A stretch of DNA of 64,000 nucleotides, taken from NCBI GenBank assembly GCA_024734495.1, contig JALMQS010000187.1, positions 6,531,499 through 6,595,498 on the forward strand. Direction: 5' to 3'. The stretch's first letter is position 1. Each line of letters begins with the position of its first letter. Shown here in pieces: positions 12,452-23,800 of the stretch. The position numbers were made by a program, and so were the translations under genes. A model generated the notes under the pieces. The model worked only from the letters and a program-made list of their open reading frames with translations, ran no database searches and was not told the origin of the DNA. The DNA comes from Forficula auricularia (lineage: Eukaryota > Arthropoda > Insecta > Dermaptera > Forficulidae).

Positions 12452-13066
12452 AGAGCACTTGTACGTTCCCCACGAGTGTTGTATGTATCAACTATGCCTA
12501 AGTCTCTTGGGATACATGAGGAGTAGCGACTCTCATGTAAAAACAAATGCTAATCAGTGCGGGTCGGGGACGTACGTGTATTGTACAGGCTCACGTGTCA
12601 TGACTGGATTCATTCATCATGATAAGGCACCTCTGATTTAAAATAGCCCAGTGAGCACGTCTAAAGTGGTTTGCGGCTGCCGTTTAATTGGTGACTTACA
12701 AGCCCCTTTAGAATAAGGGTATGGCGCCCCTTCTTACTGTAGTGTATGCCAATCTGTACCACTTAAATGTGGTATGCATGGTTGATATCATGTAGACCGA
12801 AAACTGCATGGTTATATATCATGTAGAAGAGGTTGCCGCCTTCCAGATTTAACAGGCAAAACCTGGGTTGGCACAAAAGGTGGCGAATCGTTGGCCAAAC
12901 GGACAACCGGTTCGCGTGCCTGGGCTGGAGATTCTGAATCTTCACATCCTATAAGCTGTTTTCACAGCGGGTGTGAGCCGGCTTGGACGATTTGCAAGCG
13001 CTTCGTCAGGTGTATGCGATGTTGCAATCGCATCAGGTAAACCAACCGCACATACAAAAGCAACTT
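12452..13066. mobile_element. GC-richer insert of unknown class
   Basis: About 615 bp with balanced base composition begins where the array unit CAGGACCTA breaks and ends where CACCGAAACTTTCACTTCTT resumes. It contains GGTTCGCGTGCCTGGGCTGG and GTTGCAATCGCATCAGGTAA. I suspect a LINE 5' part but recognise no protein. Confidence 0.5.
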
Positions 13067-14020
13067 GAAACACCGAAACTTTCACTTCTTCGGGGCCCGA
13101 AATGAAGGGCTGAAATTTATAGGCTAAATTAACATACAGTGAAAATATATTGATCCTAGAATGTTAAAACTTAGCATTTTGAAAGCGTTTGGGGTACAAT
13201 TAATGGGAAAATCTAAAATACGAAAGTTTCCCTTCTTCAGGACCTAAAATGAAGGGGTTAAAGTTATATGTAGACTTTATTAACATATACTAAAAATTCA
13301 ATGAACCTAGAATGCTGAAATTTGGCATGCTGTTAAAGATTGGCACATTAATTAAAGAGGAACTTGAAACTCCAAAACTTTCACTTCTTCGGGGCCCGAA
13401 ATGAAGGGGTGAAATTTATAGATAGACATTCAGTGAAAATATGTATAATGAATGCTAAAACTTGGCATATTGGTAGAATTTGGTAAATTAATAAAGAGTG
13501 AAATCGCAAAAAGGAACTTTTCCTTTTTTAGGACATAAAATGAAGATGTGAAATTTGTGCGATAAATTATCATCATTTTCGGGTTTGAAGCATTAATAAA
13601 GGGTGAAATCGCAAAACCGAAACTTTCCCTTCTTCAGGAAATAAATTGAAGGGGATAAATTTTGTGCGGTAAATTCTCATTATTTTCGAGATGGTGGTAG
13701 AGTTTGGAGAATTAATAAAGGGTGAAATCGAAAAACCGAAACTTTCCCTTCTTCAGGACATAAATTGAAGAGGATAAATTTTGTGCGATAAATTATCATC
13801 ATTTTCGTGATGGTGTTAGAGTTTGGATCATTAATAAAGGGTGAAATCGCAAAACCGAAACTTTCCCTTCTTCAGGACATAAAATGAAGATGTGAAATTT
13901 GTGCGATAAATTATCATCATTTTTGGGATGGTGTTAGAGTTTGGAGCATTAATAAAGGGTGAAATCAAAAAACCGAAACTTTCCCTTCTTCAGGACATAA
14001 ATTGAAAAGGGTAAATTTTG

Positions 14021-14556
14021 TGGAGTGATAATAAAAATTTCCCATTTATATTTGCATCAAATACCTTCAAGATTTGTGATATGATGTCCATGATCACAAC
14101 TCAGTGTGTCTAACTTCTTTTGGAATGTTCACATTTTTTTTTAAGCGAAATCTGAAGCTTGGCTTTTTGGATTTTTCATTTCCACAGTAACTTGACCCTC
14201 TATAAGATCGCACGTCTGGGATTCGGTTCGCATCTGAGGAGAGGGGCCTTCAAGTATTCGCCACCCTTTCCCAAAAGATCGTGACCTCAAAATAAAATTG
14301 AAATCCTTGGATGCATTCAATTATTTGAAAAGTTCATTGAAATTCGGGCAATCTAGCCTTGCCTAGAACCATAAATTGGCCGATCATAGAAATGTTTTTC
14401 TCTCTTTTTCTTTTTTATAGATCTAATATGGCATTTGATATTAAGAGTCACTAATACTCCTTTAATACTAACTTTCATATTTTTTTTATATTAGAAGAAT
14501 CTTCGTGGCCAATTTAGAAATAAATGGCATTCACCAATTAATATAGTTATCTCAAT
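14021..14556. other. AT-rich stretch without recognised features
   Basis: No gene or structured repeat was found. Confidence 0.5.
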
Positions 14557-14567
14557 GACTTCTAAAC

Positions 14568-14741
14568 GGGAGTCGGGTAGGCTAGGGGCTAGCGTGTCGC
14601 CAGCTAACCAAATGGACCCGGTTTAGAATCTGACTCGAGGCATCAGGCTAAAATCTGACCCCGGAGTAGAGACAAATTTTAAGAAAGTAATTAGTATCGT
14701 AAATTGACTTATGGCTAGAAAGGCCGAAAAGCCAAAAAAAA
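14568..14741 (+). mobile_element. tRNA-derived SINE with perfect 11-bp target duplication
   Basis: GACTTCTAAAC stands at 14557-14567 and again at 14742-14752. The body shares GTCGGGTAGGCTAGG, ATCTGACCCC and ATGGCTAGAAAGGCCGAAAA with the SINE at 32921-33114 and ends in a short A tail. The B-box is damaged (GGTTTAGAATC). Confidence 0.9.
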
Positions 14742-15342
14742 GACTTCTAAACACTGGATCTTGCTTCCCATGCCCTACAATTTTCAATCTTTCAAGACTA
14801 ACAAGTAACAAGGACTAGAAAGTAACTAACTACTGACTTATCTATTTTTTTAAGGCACACCAAGAACTTACATATTCAACCCTTGTGATAATCACGGCAC
14901 AACAAATATTCATAAAAGCATGACAATTACAGGTGTTCACAGTTATTACCAGAATATTTAATAGCTAAAATTTAAATAATTAATAATTGTATACATTTAT
15001 CATTTTAATTTGTTTTTAACACAGACAATAACAACATTCATTTATTACATTATTTTTTACATTTTTATATTTTTTTCTTTTTCTCTTGTTTTTTTTTTTT
15101 TTTACTATTATTATGATTATTTTTCTTTTAGTTTTTACCAAGGCAAAAATTTATGTACAAAGGTTGTTATATATATATACTATTTACAAATGAATGTAAT
15201 GTAAGTCCGGCTTTATGGATGGAAATCAATGCTTTACACTGGGTGGTTCACTGGAGACTCAACGATTTTCGAACAAGTTCTCATCTGTCCTTCGTCCAAA
15301 TGAATTTTTGATTTTGGAACCTTCCAATCCTTCGTTACCAGA

Positions 15343-16060
15343 CCATTTTGCGGACACCACCACTGGGACTATCTCCACCCCCTGAAGCTTATACATATCT
15401 TTTAGCTCGACAGACAGCGCTTTTCATCGATTGTTGACAGAAGCTTGTCATCCGAGGGAACCGCAACATCAATAATAATTGCCTTTTTTTTATTTTTAAC
15501 AAATAGGACAATATCAGGCCTATTTGCTTCAAATGCTCTATCAGTTGTGATGGCACAGTCACACAAAATTCGCGGTCGATCATTCCTGATTACTGTCTCA
15601 GGCCTACATTTGTTTTTACTATTATTATTATCATTAGTACCTGGAACCGAGTGATGCTCGGTGACTTTTTGCTTCAGTTAAAAGCTATATATTAATCCCC
15701 CCATTTTGCGGACACCACCACTGGGACTATCTCCACCCCCGGAAGCTATACATATCTTTTAGCTTCCCGACAGACAGCGCTTTTCATCGATTGTTGACAG
15801 AAGCTTGTCATCCGAGGGAACCGCAACATCAATAATAATTGCCTTTTTTTTATTTTTTAACAAATAGGACACATCAGGCCTATTTGCTTCAAATGCTCTA
15901 TCAGTTGTGATGGCACAGTCACACAAAATTGGGTGGTCGATCATTCCTGATTACCGTCTCAGCCCATATTTGTTTTTACTATTATTATTATCATTAGTAA
16001 TTTGAACTGAGCATGCTCGGTGACTTTTTGCTTCAGTTAAAAGCTATATATATTAATCCC
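15343..16060 (-). pseudogene. Tandem duplication of a retrotransposon endonuclease remnant
   Basis: Two units of about 358 bp (15343-15700, 15701-16060) are about 95% alike. On the minus strand each reads CDCAITTDRAFEANRPD and KNKKKAIIIDVAVPSDDKLL plus STIDEKRC. RPD…IIDVAVP fits the PD-(D/E)xK core of the restriction-like endonuclease at the C-terminus of some LINEs (R2/R4/Dong type). The second unit has a one-base loss after RPD compensated by a one-base gain a few codons later. Confidence 0.7.
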
Positions 16061-17777
16061 GAACCCCCACCACTACCCCCCCCCCCCGTTAGCGTTTTGA
16101 ACTTTGGTAGAAATTTGTTGTAATATTTTATCACGAATCAATTTTCTTAAGAAACTTTTTGTTTAACAATTTAATAATTACTTATTTTTGTTTAACACTT
16201 TAACAATTATTATAAATACTTTACTGAAATTTATTCATACATTCGCAATAAAACTAATCGATTTTTAAATTTTAATCGTTCTTTAAATTTTGCAGCCTCT
16301 ATACAATTTTCTCGCCTCTAAAATTTTGGAGTCCCTAAAATTTTGCCGCTCGAGGCCAAGACCTCACAGAGCTAAGCGTAAATCCATCACTGTCCACATT
16401 TTCGTTATATACTCGTAGATAAACTCAACCCAAACCCTTTTAACTCTTATAATTTTTGATAAAATATTTATATAATTTTACTAAATAATATTCTTTTTAG
16501 ATTCATGCAAGAATTTTTCAAAGGTTGAATTAAAAAAATTAAAATAAATCAAAATTAACTATATATAAAGATAAGACATTACCACTAGGATACAGTGAAA
16601 ATAAAACTCAATAATTTTAATAGATTCTAGATTTAATATATTTAATTATAATAATAATATAATAGAAAAAATATTCTAAAATTACTTCGATTTTTTTTTA
16701 ATTAATAATTTATTTTTAAAAAGGAATAAACTATAATCGACATCAGGTACAACTAGATTACTAGAAATGATTTCTAGAGAAAAAAGCTTTCAAAGTTAAC
16801 TTTTTCAAAAATAATATTGATTTCTTTATATTTTCATTAAATATTAAAATTATATATTGTCCTGTCTTAATAAGTTATGCTTCGAATGAGATTATGTATA
16901 ATATATTTGTTAGTGAAAATAAATTTCAAATTAAACAAAGTGTAACAAAGAAACATACAGATATATTTTATTTAATAAATATTTATAATTTATATTATAT
17001 TTTAATAAGAAATTACAATAAAGAGTTCTATCAAAGATTATAATAAATGTAAATTTTATAGAAAATAATTAGTATCATAAAGGCTAGCCTTTTTATGAAA
17101 TTTTATGTTAAAAAAATCAGATCATAATTAGACAAAGAAAAATTTAAAAATGATCCCTTAAAAATTGATCCTAATTATGTACTTTTTTCTATTTATAATG
17201 TACAACATAAATTAAAAAGTTTTAAATAAATATATAAAAAGCATTTGATATAATAATATAGGTATATAAAAATAAGCCAGCCTTTAAATTAATTAATTTA
17301 TTTAAAATTTTATAAAATTAAAATTAATTTGCGATTTAAAAAGAATTTGGATTAGGAGGGAGGAAGATTTTCATGGATACTTTGCCAAAGGATGAATTTA
17401 GAACGAAGCATGGCAAGACAAATATAATAAAGAATTAAGATTTTCGACTCACTAGCTATTTACTTTAAATATGTTTATCCAGAAGCTTTTTGAAATTAAA
17501 AAAAATTATCTTTTAGCATTAAAATCCATGTCAAGTATTAGAATTGAATTCGAAATCAGATATCATACATGGATTTTACCGGAGAAATAAAATAAATTAT
17601 AAAGCAAGTGAGTCGTAAATCTTAAATTTTTAATATTACTACACTTTGCGTGATCAAAAAAAATATATATATATATATATATATATATTACAAATATATT
17701 ATACGATAATTTAAAATACTTCGGGGATTCGGGAATATGATCGGGTAATATAAGTAAACAAAAAAGATCCAGATTTG
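16061..17777. other. AT-rich stretch left of the ClC stop, includes its 3' UTR
   Basis: A hAT-like 3' end (CGTAAATCCATCACTG) lies near 16379-16394, a poly-C run near 16075-16087 and an AT microsatellite at 17662-17690. The 3' UTR of the ClC gene must be here, but its end cannot be placed. Confidence 0.5.
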
Positions 17778-17868
17778 TTAGTTGAAGAGCACCGAATTGG
17801 GATCTTCATTGTCCATTTGTTTTACATGTCTAAGCACATCCTTCTTAGTGATGACGCCCAAAAGACGA
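17778..17868 (-). CDS. ClC-c: ClC exon 17 (residues 803-832, stop)
   Basis: The final exon encodes [20 protein letters not shown] followed by [10 protein letters not shown] and a TAA stop at 17778-17780. It completes CBS2. The 3' UTR must lie below 17778; possible polyadenylation signals in this AT-rich stretch are too many to pick one. Confidence 0.95.
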
Positions 17869-20800
17869 CTGAAAAACAATGATAAGCATTATTACTGCAT
17901 CAAATAATAATAAGTAATTTTATCAATAAATTCACAAATAAAATTATATTTATTTATTTTTTTGTGACTTAGTCTTGATCTAGTTTTGTGTTTTTGTGAC
18001 TTAGTCTTGATCTAGTTGGCCTAACCGGATATAATAATATTTTAGTAGTTTCATTTATGGGTTCCGTACAAACGGAAAACATAACTCTATTAGTGTCGTA
18101 CTGTCCGTCTGCATTTATTTAACCCGAAATCAAAAATCGTTTTAAAATTTTAATCGAATAATTATTTAGAGTAGAGTCGAAAATAAAACTTTTCAATCTT
18201 AATTTATCGTGGGAATCTGGATCTAGACACACAAACATAAATAAATTATGATTAAAAATAATTTTTCTCCACATTCCAGACATTTTTCAACACAATGAAC
18301 AAAAAAAATTGAAAATTTTTGAGTGAATTCAAATACTAAGCTCGCCTGGTAGTCGAGAAAAAATTCTCCAAATGCGTCCGTTCTCTGTATATGAAAGCCA
18401 AATAAAAATGATTTTAAAATTTCAACTGTTTTAACATGTATAATTTTCGACTCTACTCTAAAAATAAACGGTTTCGCATTAACATGGTTAAGAATTGGGA
18501 AAATATCTTTAAAACATAACACGAAATAAAAAAATTTAAATGCAAGCAATATCTCATTCAATTTTTCGTTCAAATGGGTGTTTTCAAGTGCGTAGTTACC
18601 ACAAAGCAAGAATAAACTGGTGCTTTGTGATTTATGCTTGAAATTTTAATAGAGAAGAAGATAAAATTTAAGAAAAAACTTTGAAAATGGTCAAAACCAC
18701 CAAAAATTAAAAAAATTATCAAATAGTAGGTTAGAAAAAGGCTATGTTAAGCAATATATTTTCTTTTTATAGCAAGAGAAATAAGTTAAAAAAAAACAAT
18801 AATTTATCAAAAATATTTCATATTAATTAAATTAAATTAGAGAATAAAGAATTTGATTATAAAAAAAAGGATCGGTCAGGGCTCGGACCTTATTATTATC
18901 CACCGTGAGGTGTTTAAATATATGTAATTTTATATAATTTTTTCATCTTTTGTCTGTAAATATATAGTTTTTTTAGAAAAAAAATTTAATAAATACATAC
19001 CCATGATGAGTAACGAGAGTTTGTCGCAAGCCAAGTTTACGGAACATATCAACAACAGTTTCCATTGGAGTTTGATCAGTGATTGTAATTGGTGCCATAT
19101 CTAGTATTTTTTTCAATTTGAGGACATTTGCAGGAGTAGGCTGATTTCCATTCCCTGCTGCGAATACAACGAGAGATTGGCCGGTGATGCCTTCCATTGT
19201 GCGCTTCGCATTTGCTAAAAAAATGCAACAAATTTGATTATTTAATAATTGCAAGGAAATGAGTGTCTATTTGAGAAAGAAAGTTCGAATTTATTCTCAA
19301 AATCATCTCGCGATATTTAATCAATTTTTTTAACGAAAATGAATTTATGTTGCATGTTTGGAGGTGATGGTCTCAAGGGTCTGACTAGTTGCCCGGAAAG
19401 CGTACTAGTGTTGGGTTCGACTCCCGAGGGGACAAGACCCTCCTACATTAATAAATTTCAATACAATTTTATTTTCCTTAACCAAATTAAGTTATAAATT
19501 TAGAACCATTTTTATTTATTTTCTAATATTTTATTATTTAATTACTAGATTTTCAAAATTTCATTAAACAATTACCTATTGCAAGATTTAGATCTCGTCG
19601 TAGAACAAATCCTACGAGATATTGATTTTCCATTGAAACCACAACAGGAAATCCATTATGTTCAGTCTCTTTTAAAAGAGTTTCTACATCATCCACAGTC
19701 ATTGAGTCTTGAGTAATGACACTTAATGCTTCGCTATGCCTAAAAAAATAAAATATTTTAATATTATATTTTGTTATAGATGTTTCATGTCCATGATTTA
19801 TAATAGTATCGATTAAAGTTTTGTAGATATGTGAACAGATAAATAATTTCAAAACGTGAATTTATCTAAATTAACGAAAGTTTGTTTTGAAAACATTTAT
19901 TTGTCCACATTTGTATAAAACTTCAATTGAAACTCTATTTTAAATCATTCCAGCACATCAGCTCATCTCTCTTTTGGTCAACAGGGAAGTTATCCCTAAT
20001 ACTATTACGATACATTATTTGAATTTGTGGATCGACCGTACAAATTATAAGAATGTCTAGGAAATTTCGAGTTTTTGGTAAAAAAATAAGACTTTAATCG
20101 TTTATTTTCAAGTTTTAGATCTTTTAATAAATAGATTATCTTCTGGGTTATAAACAAACTATGGACAGTGTTTTACAAATTTTTGTTATTCAAAATGTAT
20201 CTTCAAAATTGTCTTGTTATGCAAAGTAGTAACATTTGAATTAATCAATATATTAATTAGTTAGTCTATTTTATGGAACAAAATTATATTTCAATAGCAG
20301 GCACAGAGGAGAGTGAGAGATGTTTTCTGATCAGTTTTTAAAATTATTATTAATAATTAAATAGTATTAATAATAATTTTTAATAAAATTATAATAATTA
20401 ATTATTTTAAAAAATGACCACTTACATTACAATTCAATCGAAGAGCTTAGTGGGTGAATATGTTAAGTTAATTTTTTTTTTAATTTACATTTTTCACTAG
20501 AAGAACATGTTAGACCCTTCTTTGATCATATGTTGTTCTTTGGATTTGATAAACATACACAAAGGTTTTGAGAAGATGTTATGTCATGATAAATTACAGA
20601 TATAGTTTAAGATGATTTTCCCAATTTTTGTTTATTTGTAACTTAAGATGTTCATCCATTAAACTCTTCATTTACATTACCCATAATTATTAATGTTATA
20701 AGAATTAGAATATTATTGATAAATATACGTACTTAGGTTGCATTACGTCAGCAGCTAGGCTTGTGTGAGCGAATTCATCTTTCGAATCAAGGAATGGATA

Positions 20801-23800
20801 TCCATTAAGTTCAATATGAGCATCGTAGACGCCCTGGCGTCCAAGAGCATCTCCCACCCATTTACTTGCCATCGCAGCAGCCATCAGGGGCACAATATAA
20901 CGAACTCCACCAGTAAGTTCAAACATTATCACCACAAGTGATACTGAAAGAAAGGACATCAAAATAATTAAATTATAAATTTTAGATTTATTATGGGGAG
21001 TATTTTTTAAGGTAGTATAAGTCGATGTATTCATTATTGAGATATTTATATAGGGTGGGGCGAGGGAAACGACATTTTTGGAACGGATAGTACGCAGTTA
21101 TTAGAAGTTTAAAGTTAGGGTAGAGGTCATTTAACACCCTGGGGAATGCTATTCTATTAGCCAGTAGCCATCATGTTTTGTGAAGATTGGAACACCGTGT
21201 TTTTGCAGACGAAACATATCTACAGTACAGGTCGGTTGTCAAAACGCTGCGAGAATTTCAAAGACATTTAATGTCGAGCTTCTTGGGGACTGTCTTACTC
21301 TCATTTTAAAGAAAGGCCTCTACAGACAGAGCTTTAAGTAAACGGTTTGGTAGGTCATAGGCCATAAGTCAGCGTGCCATTCTCGGACCTATTTCATTGA
21401 GGAAAATGGAACCACCTTTACAGTTAACTCAGGGCGTTACATCAAAAATTTTCCCGAAACAGAATTTCGGAGAAGACGAATCAACAGAAAGAATTTATGG
21501 TTTCACAAGATCGAGAGACTGCCTTTACTGCGAGAGCTTGTGCGAACCTTGTTTCCCGGTAGTCATTTCCCGAACCGGAGATGTTTTATGACCTCTTTGT
21601 TCACCGGATCTGACAACATGTGACTTCTTTCTTTGGGGCCAAGTAAGTCTCGTGTTGACGAAGGAAAGCCACTAACACTTAACGATCGCGATTCACCAAA
21701 CAATCGCAGAAATCGATCGAAATCTCAACAGAGTAGACGCTAGGTTTCGAAAGAGATTTGAAACAACTATTCAAAATAATGATCTTGCCTCATGAGATAA
21801 CATCTTTCGATCATAACATCTTGAAATGGCATATAACAAAGTACTTTTGTGTGTCAATTCCCTAAAATTGAAAGTGTATTCTTTTCCGCATTCTACCGTG
21901 AATTTTTTAAAATACGATTATAAATATGCATGTTTATTTATTATATTAAAATAAGTTTTTCAATTACCAGTCATTCTAGTTACGCCTCCTAAGACGGCCG
22001 CTGCTCCAACCATCGCATAAAGCCCTGGTGTAATACAGTCATCTCCTGTGCTACATTCCCCACTAAAAAACCATACATGAGGATAATTAAAAGCCAATTG
22101 CTCCATTCCAATTCCAACTATGCGACCCATAATGGCACCTAAAAATAATTGACATTAGTTAATTCAATTTATTTTTATTTTAGAAGATTTAAGATTTATA
22201 ACCAACCTAAACAAAGACTTGGAATAAAGAGACCGCATGGAGCCTTAAAGCCAAAGGTAAATATAGTTGCAACTAATTTAAATATCAATGCAAGTACTAA
22301 AAGCCATATGGCATTATAGACTCCTGGTCCTGCGGCTGCAGATTCAATTAGAGATTTGGCATCAGTGAAGTTTCTATGATAATCACTAAAAAATAAATTT
22401 CAAATTAAATTTTATAGTATAGAACTAAAAATGTTTTAATTGAATACCATAATAAGTCAGTGTTTGATAATCCGCATTGATTGAAAAGTAAATAAATAAG
22501 TTGACTGGTGTTCATCCGGGTATAGGGATTAGGAAATGCAAGAATTGCTGTTACTACTGCGACTCCAAGAACTTCAGTAACTGGATATTGACCAAGTCTT
22601 GAAGTTTTACGGTAGCGGCACCAATAAAGATTAGCTTTGATGAAAATCGTTGCAATTACACCCTAGAAAAAATATTAATAAAATATATAAATAATGTTAG
22701 GAGGTTGAAGAATATCATCAATTCATAATTAAATTGATCTAAGATTCTTCTAGTTTTTAAAGAATTTGGTGTTGGTACTCGGTGAAACATTTTTTTAAAT
22801 TATTGGATAAAAAATTACTTGGTACCCGTATAGCACAGAGACCAAAATAAAACCCAAATGCAACTTTTTTGATTGGTTGAATTATAGTCATTATATAGTT
22901 TTAATTAGGTTGAATTACGGTTTCAAAACGTTAGTTATATCTCGTTTTTTTTCCGTTTTGCAACTGAGTTGTATTATCGTTAAATTATAGTCGCAAAGAT
23001 TATAAAGCAACAGTTACAAAAAGGTTATCGCCAACATTTTTGTCACCGATTTGCAACTGTTTATTTATAATATTATTTTTCTTTGATTTGATTAATATAA
23101 TGAATAATTACACAATTCTTTAATAATATACAATAATTAACATTATATATATATATATAATATTAATATAATGAATAATTACATAATTCTTTAATAATAT
23201 ACAATAATCTTTATAATCTTTGCGACTATTTAACGATAATACAACACAGTTGCAAACGGAAAAAACGAGGCATAACTACCGTTTTGAAACCGTAATTCAA
23301 CTTAATTAAAACTATATAATAACTATAATTCAACCAATCAAAAAATTTGCATTTGGGTTTTATTTTGGTCTCTGTGCTATGCGGGTAGGTTTCACATTAA
23401 GATCTTAATGTGAAACCTACCAAGTATTTTGTATCCAATAATTTTAAAATTCTTCTGTTCTGCAAAAAATAAAGATTGAAAAAACAGCAAGATCCGACAA
23501 GAATAATTATTATGAATTAAGATAATATGGTAGAAATTTGATTTGAAAAAAATTAAGTTAAAGTTAAGTTAAATTAGTTTTCGAGATGAATTTTTTTTTT
23601 TTATTTTTTAACCCAAAAAGATCACAAAGAATCTACAACAGGCATTACAAATATCGTACATGTGTGTAATATCATAATCTCTGGCTAAATAAATATCGTT
23701 TAACATTTTCATTAAATTTACTCAGAGGTCTCACATCTTTCAACCCTTCAGGCAGTTCATTAAACAAGATCACAGCAGTGTGAGAGATCCTCCTCTGACC

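Larger units (their letters stand above)
11132..14020 (+). repeat. Degenerate tandem array, two unit types, interrupted by two insertions
   Basis: Units share GAAACTTTCCCTTCTTCAGG, AATGAAGGGGTGAAA and ATTAATAAAGGGTGAAATCG. Period is about 130-150 bp at 11200-11700 and about 118 bp at 13500-14020. It opens with GCTTTTTCGTCACTCACTCA. A hairpin element (11788-12313) and a GC-richer insert (12452-13066) break the array. An inverted relative is at the right edge of the window (63780-64000). Confidence 0.75.

Noticed and set aside
13500..14020. Regularly spaced repeats resembling a CRISPR array
   Set aside because: Units are long, degenerate and contiguous, in a eukaryotic genome; it is a tandem repeat array.
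18223..18609. 128-codon minus-strand open frame in the ClC intron between exons 16 and 17
   Set aside because: AT-rich, no recognisable domain, no splice fit to the ClC gene.
19370..19440. Possible tRNA gene on the plus strand
   Set aside because: B-box is good, but arms do not fold to a cloverleaf; more likely a SINE fragment.
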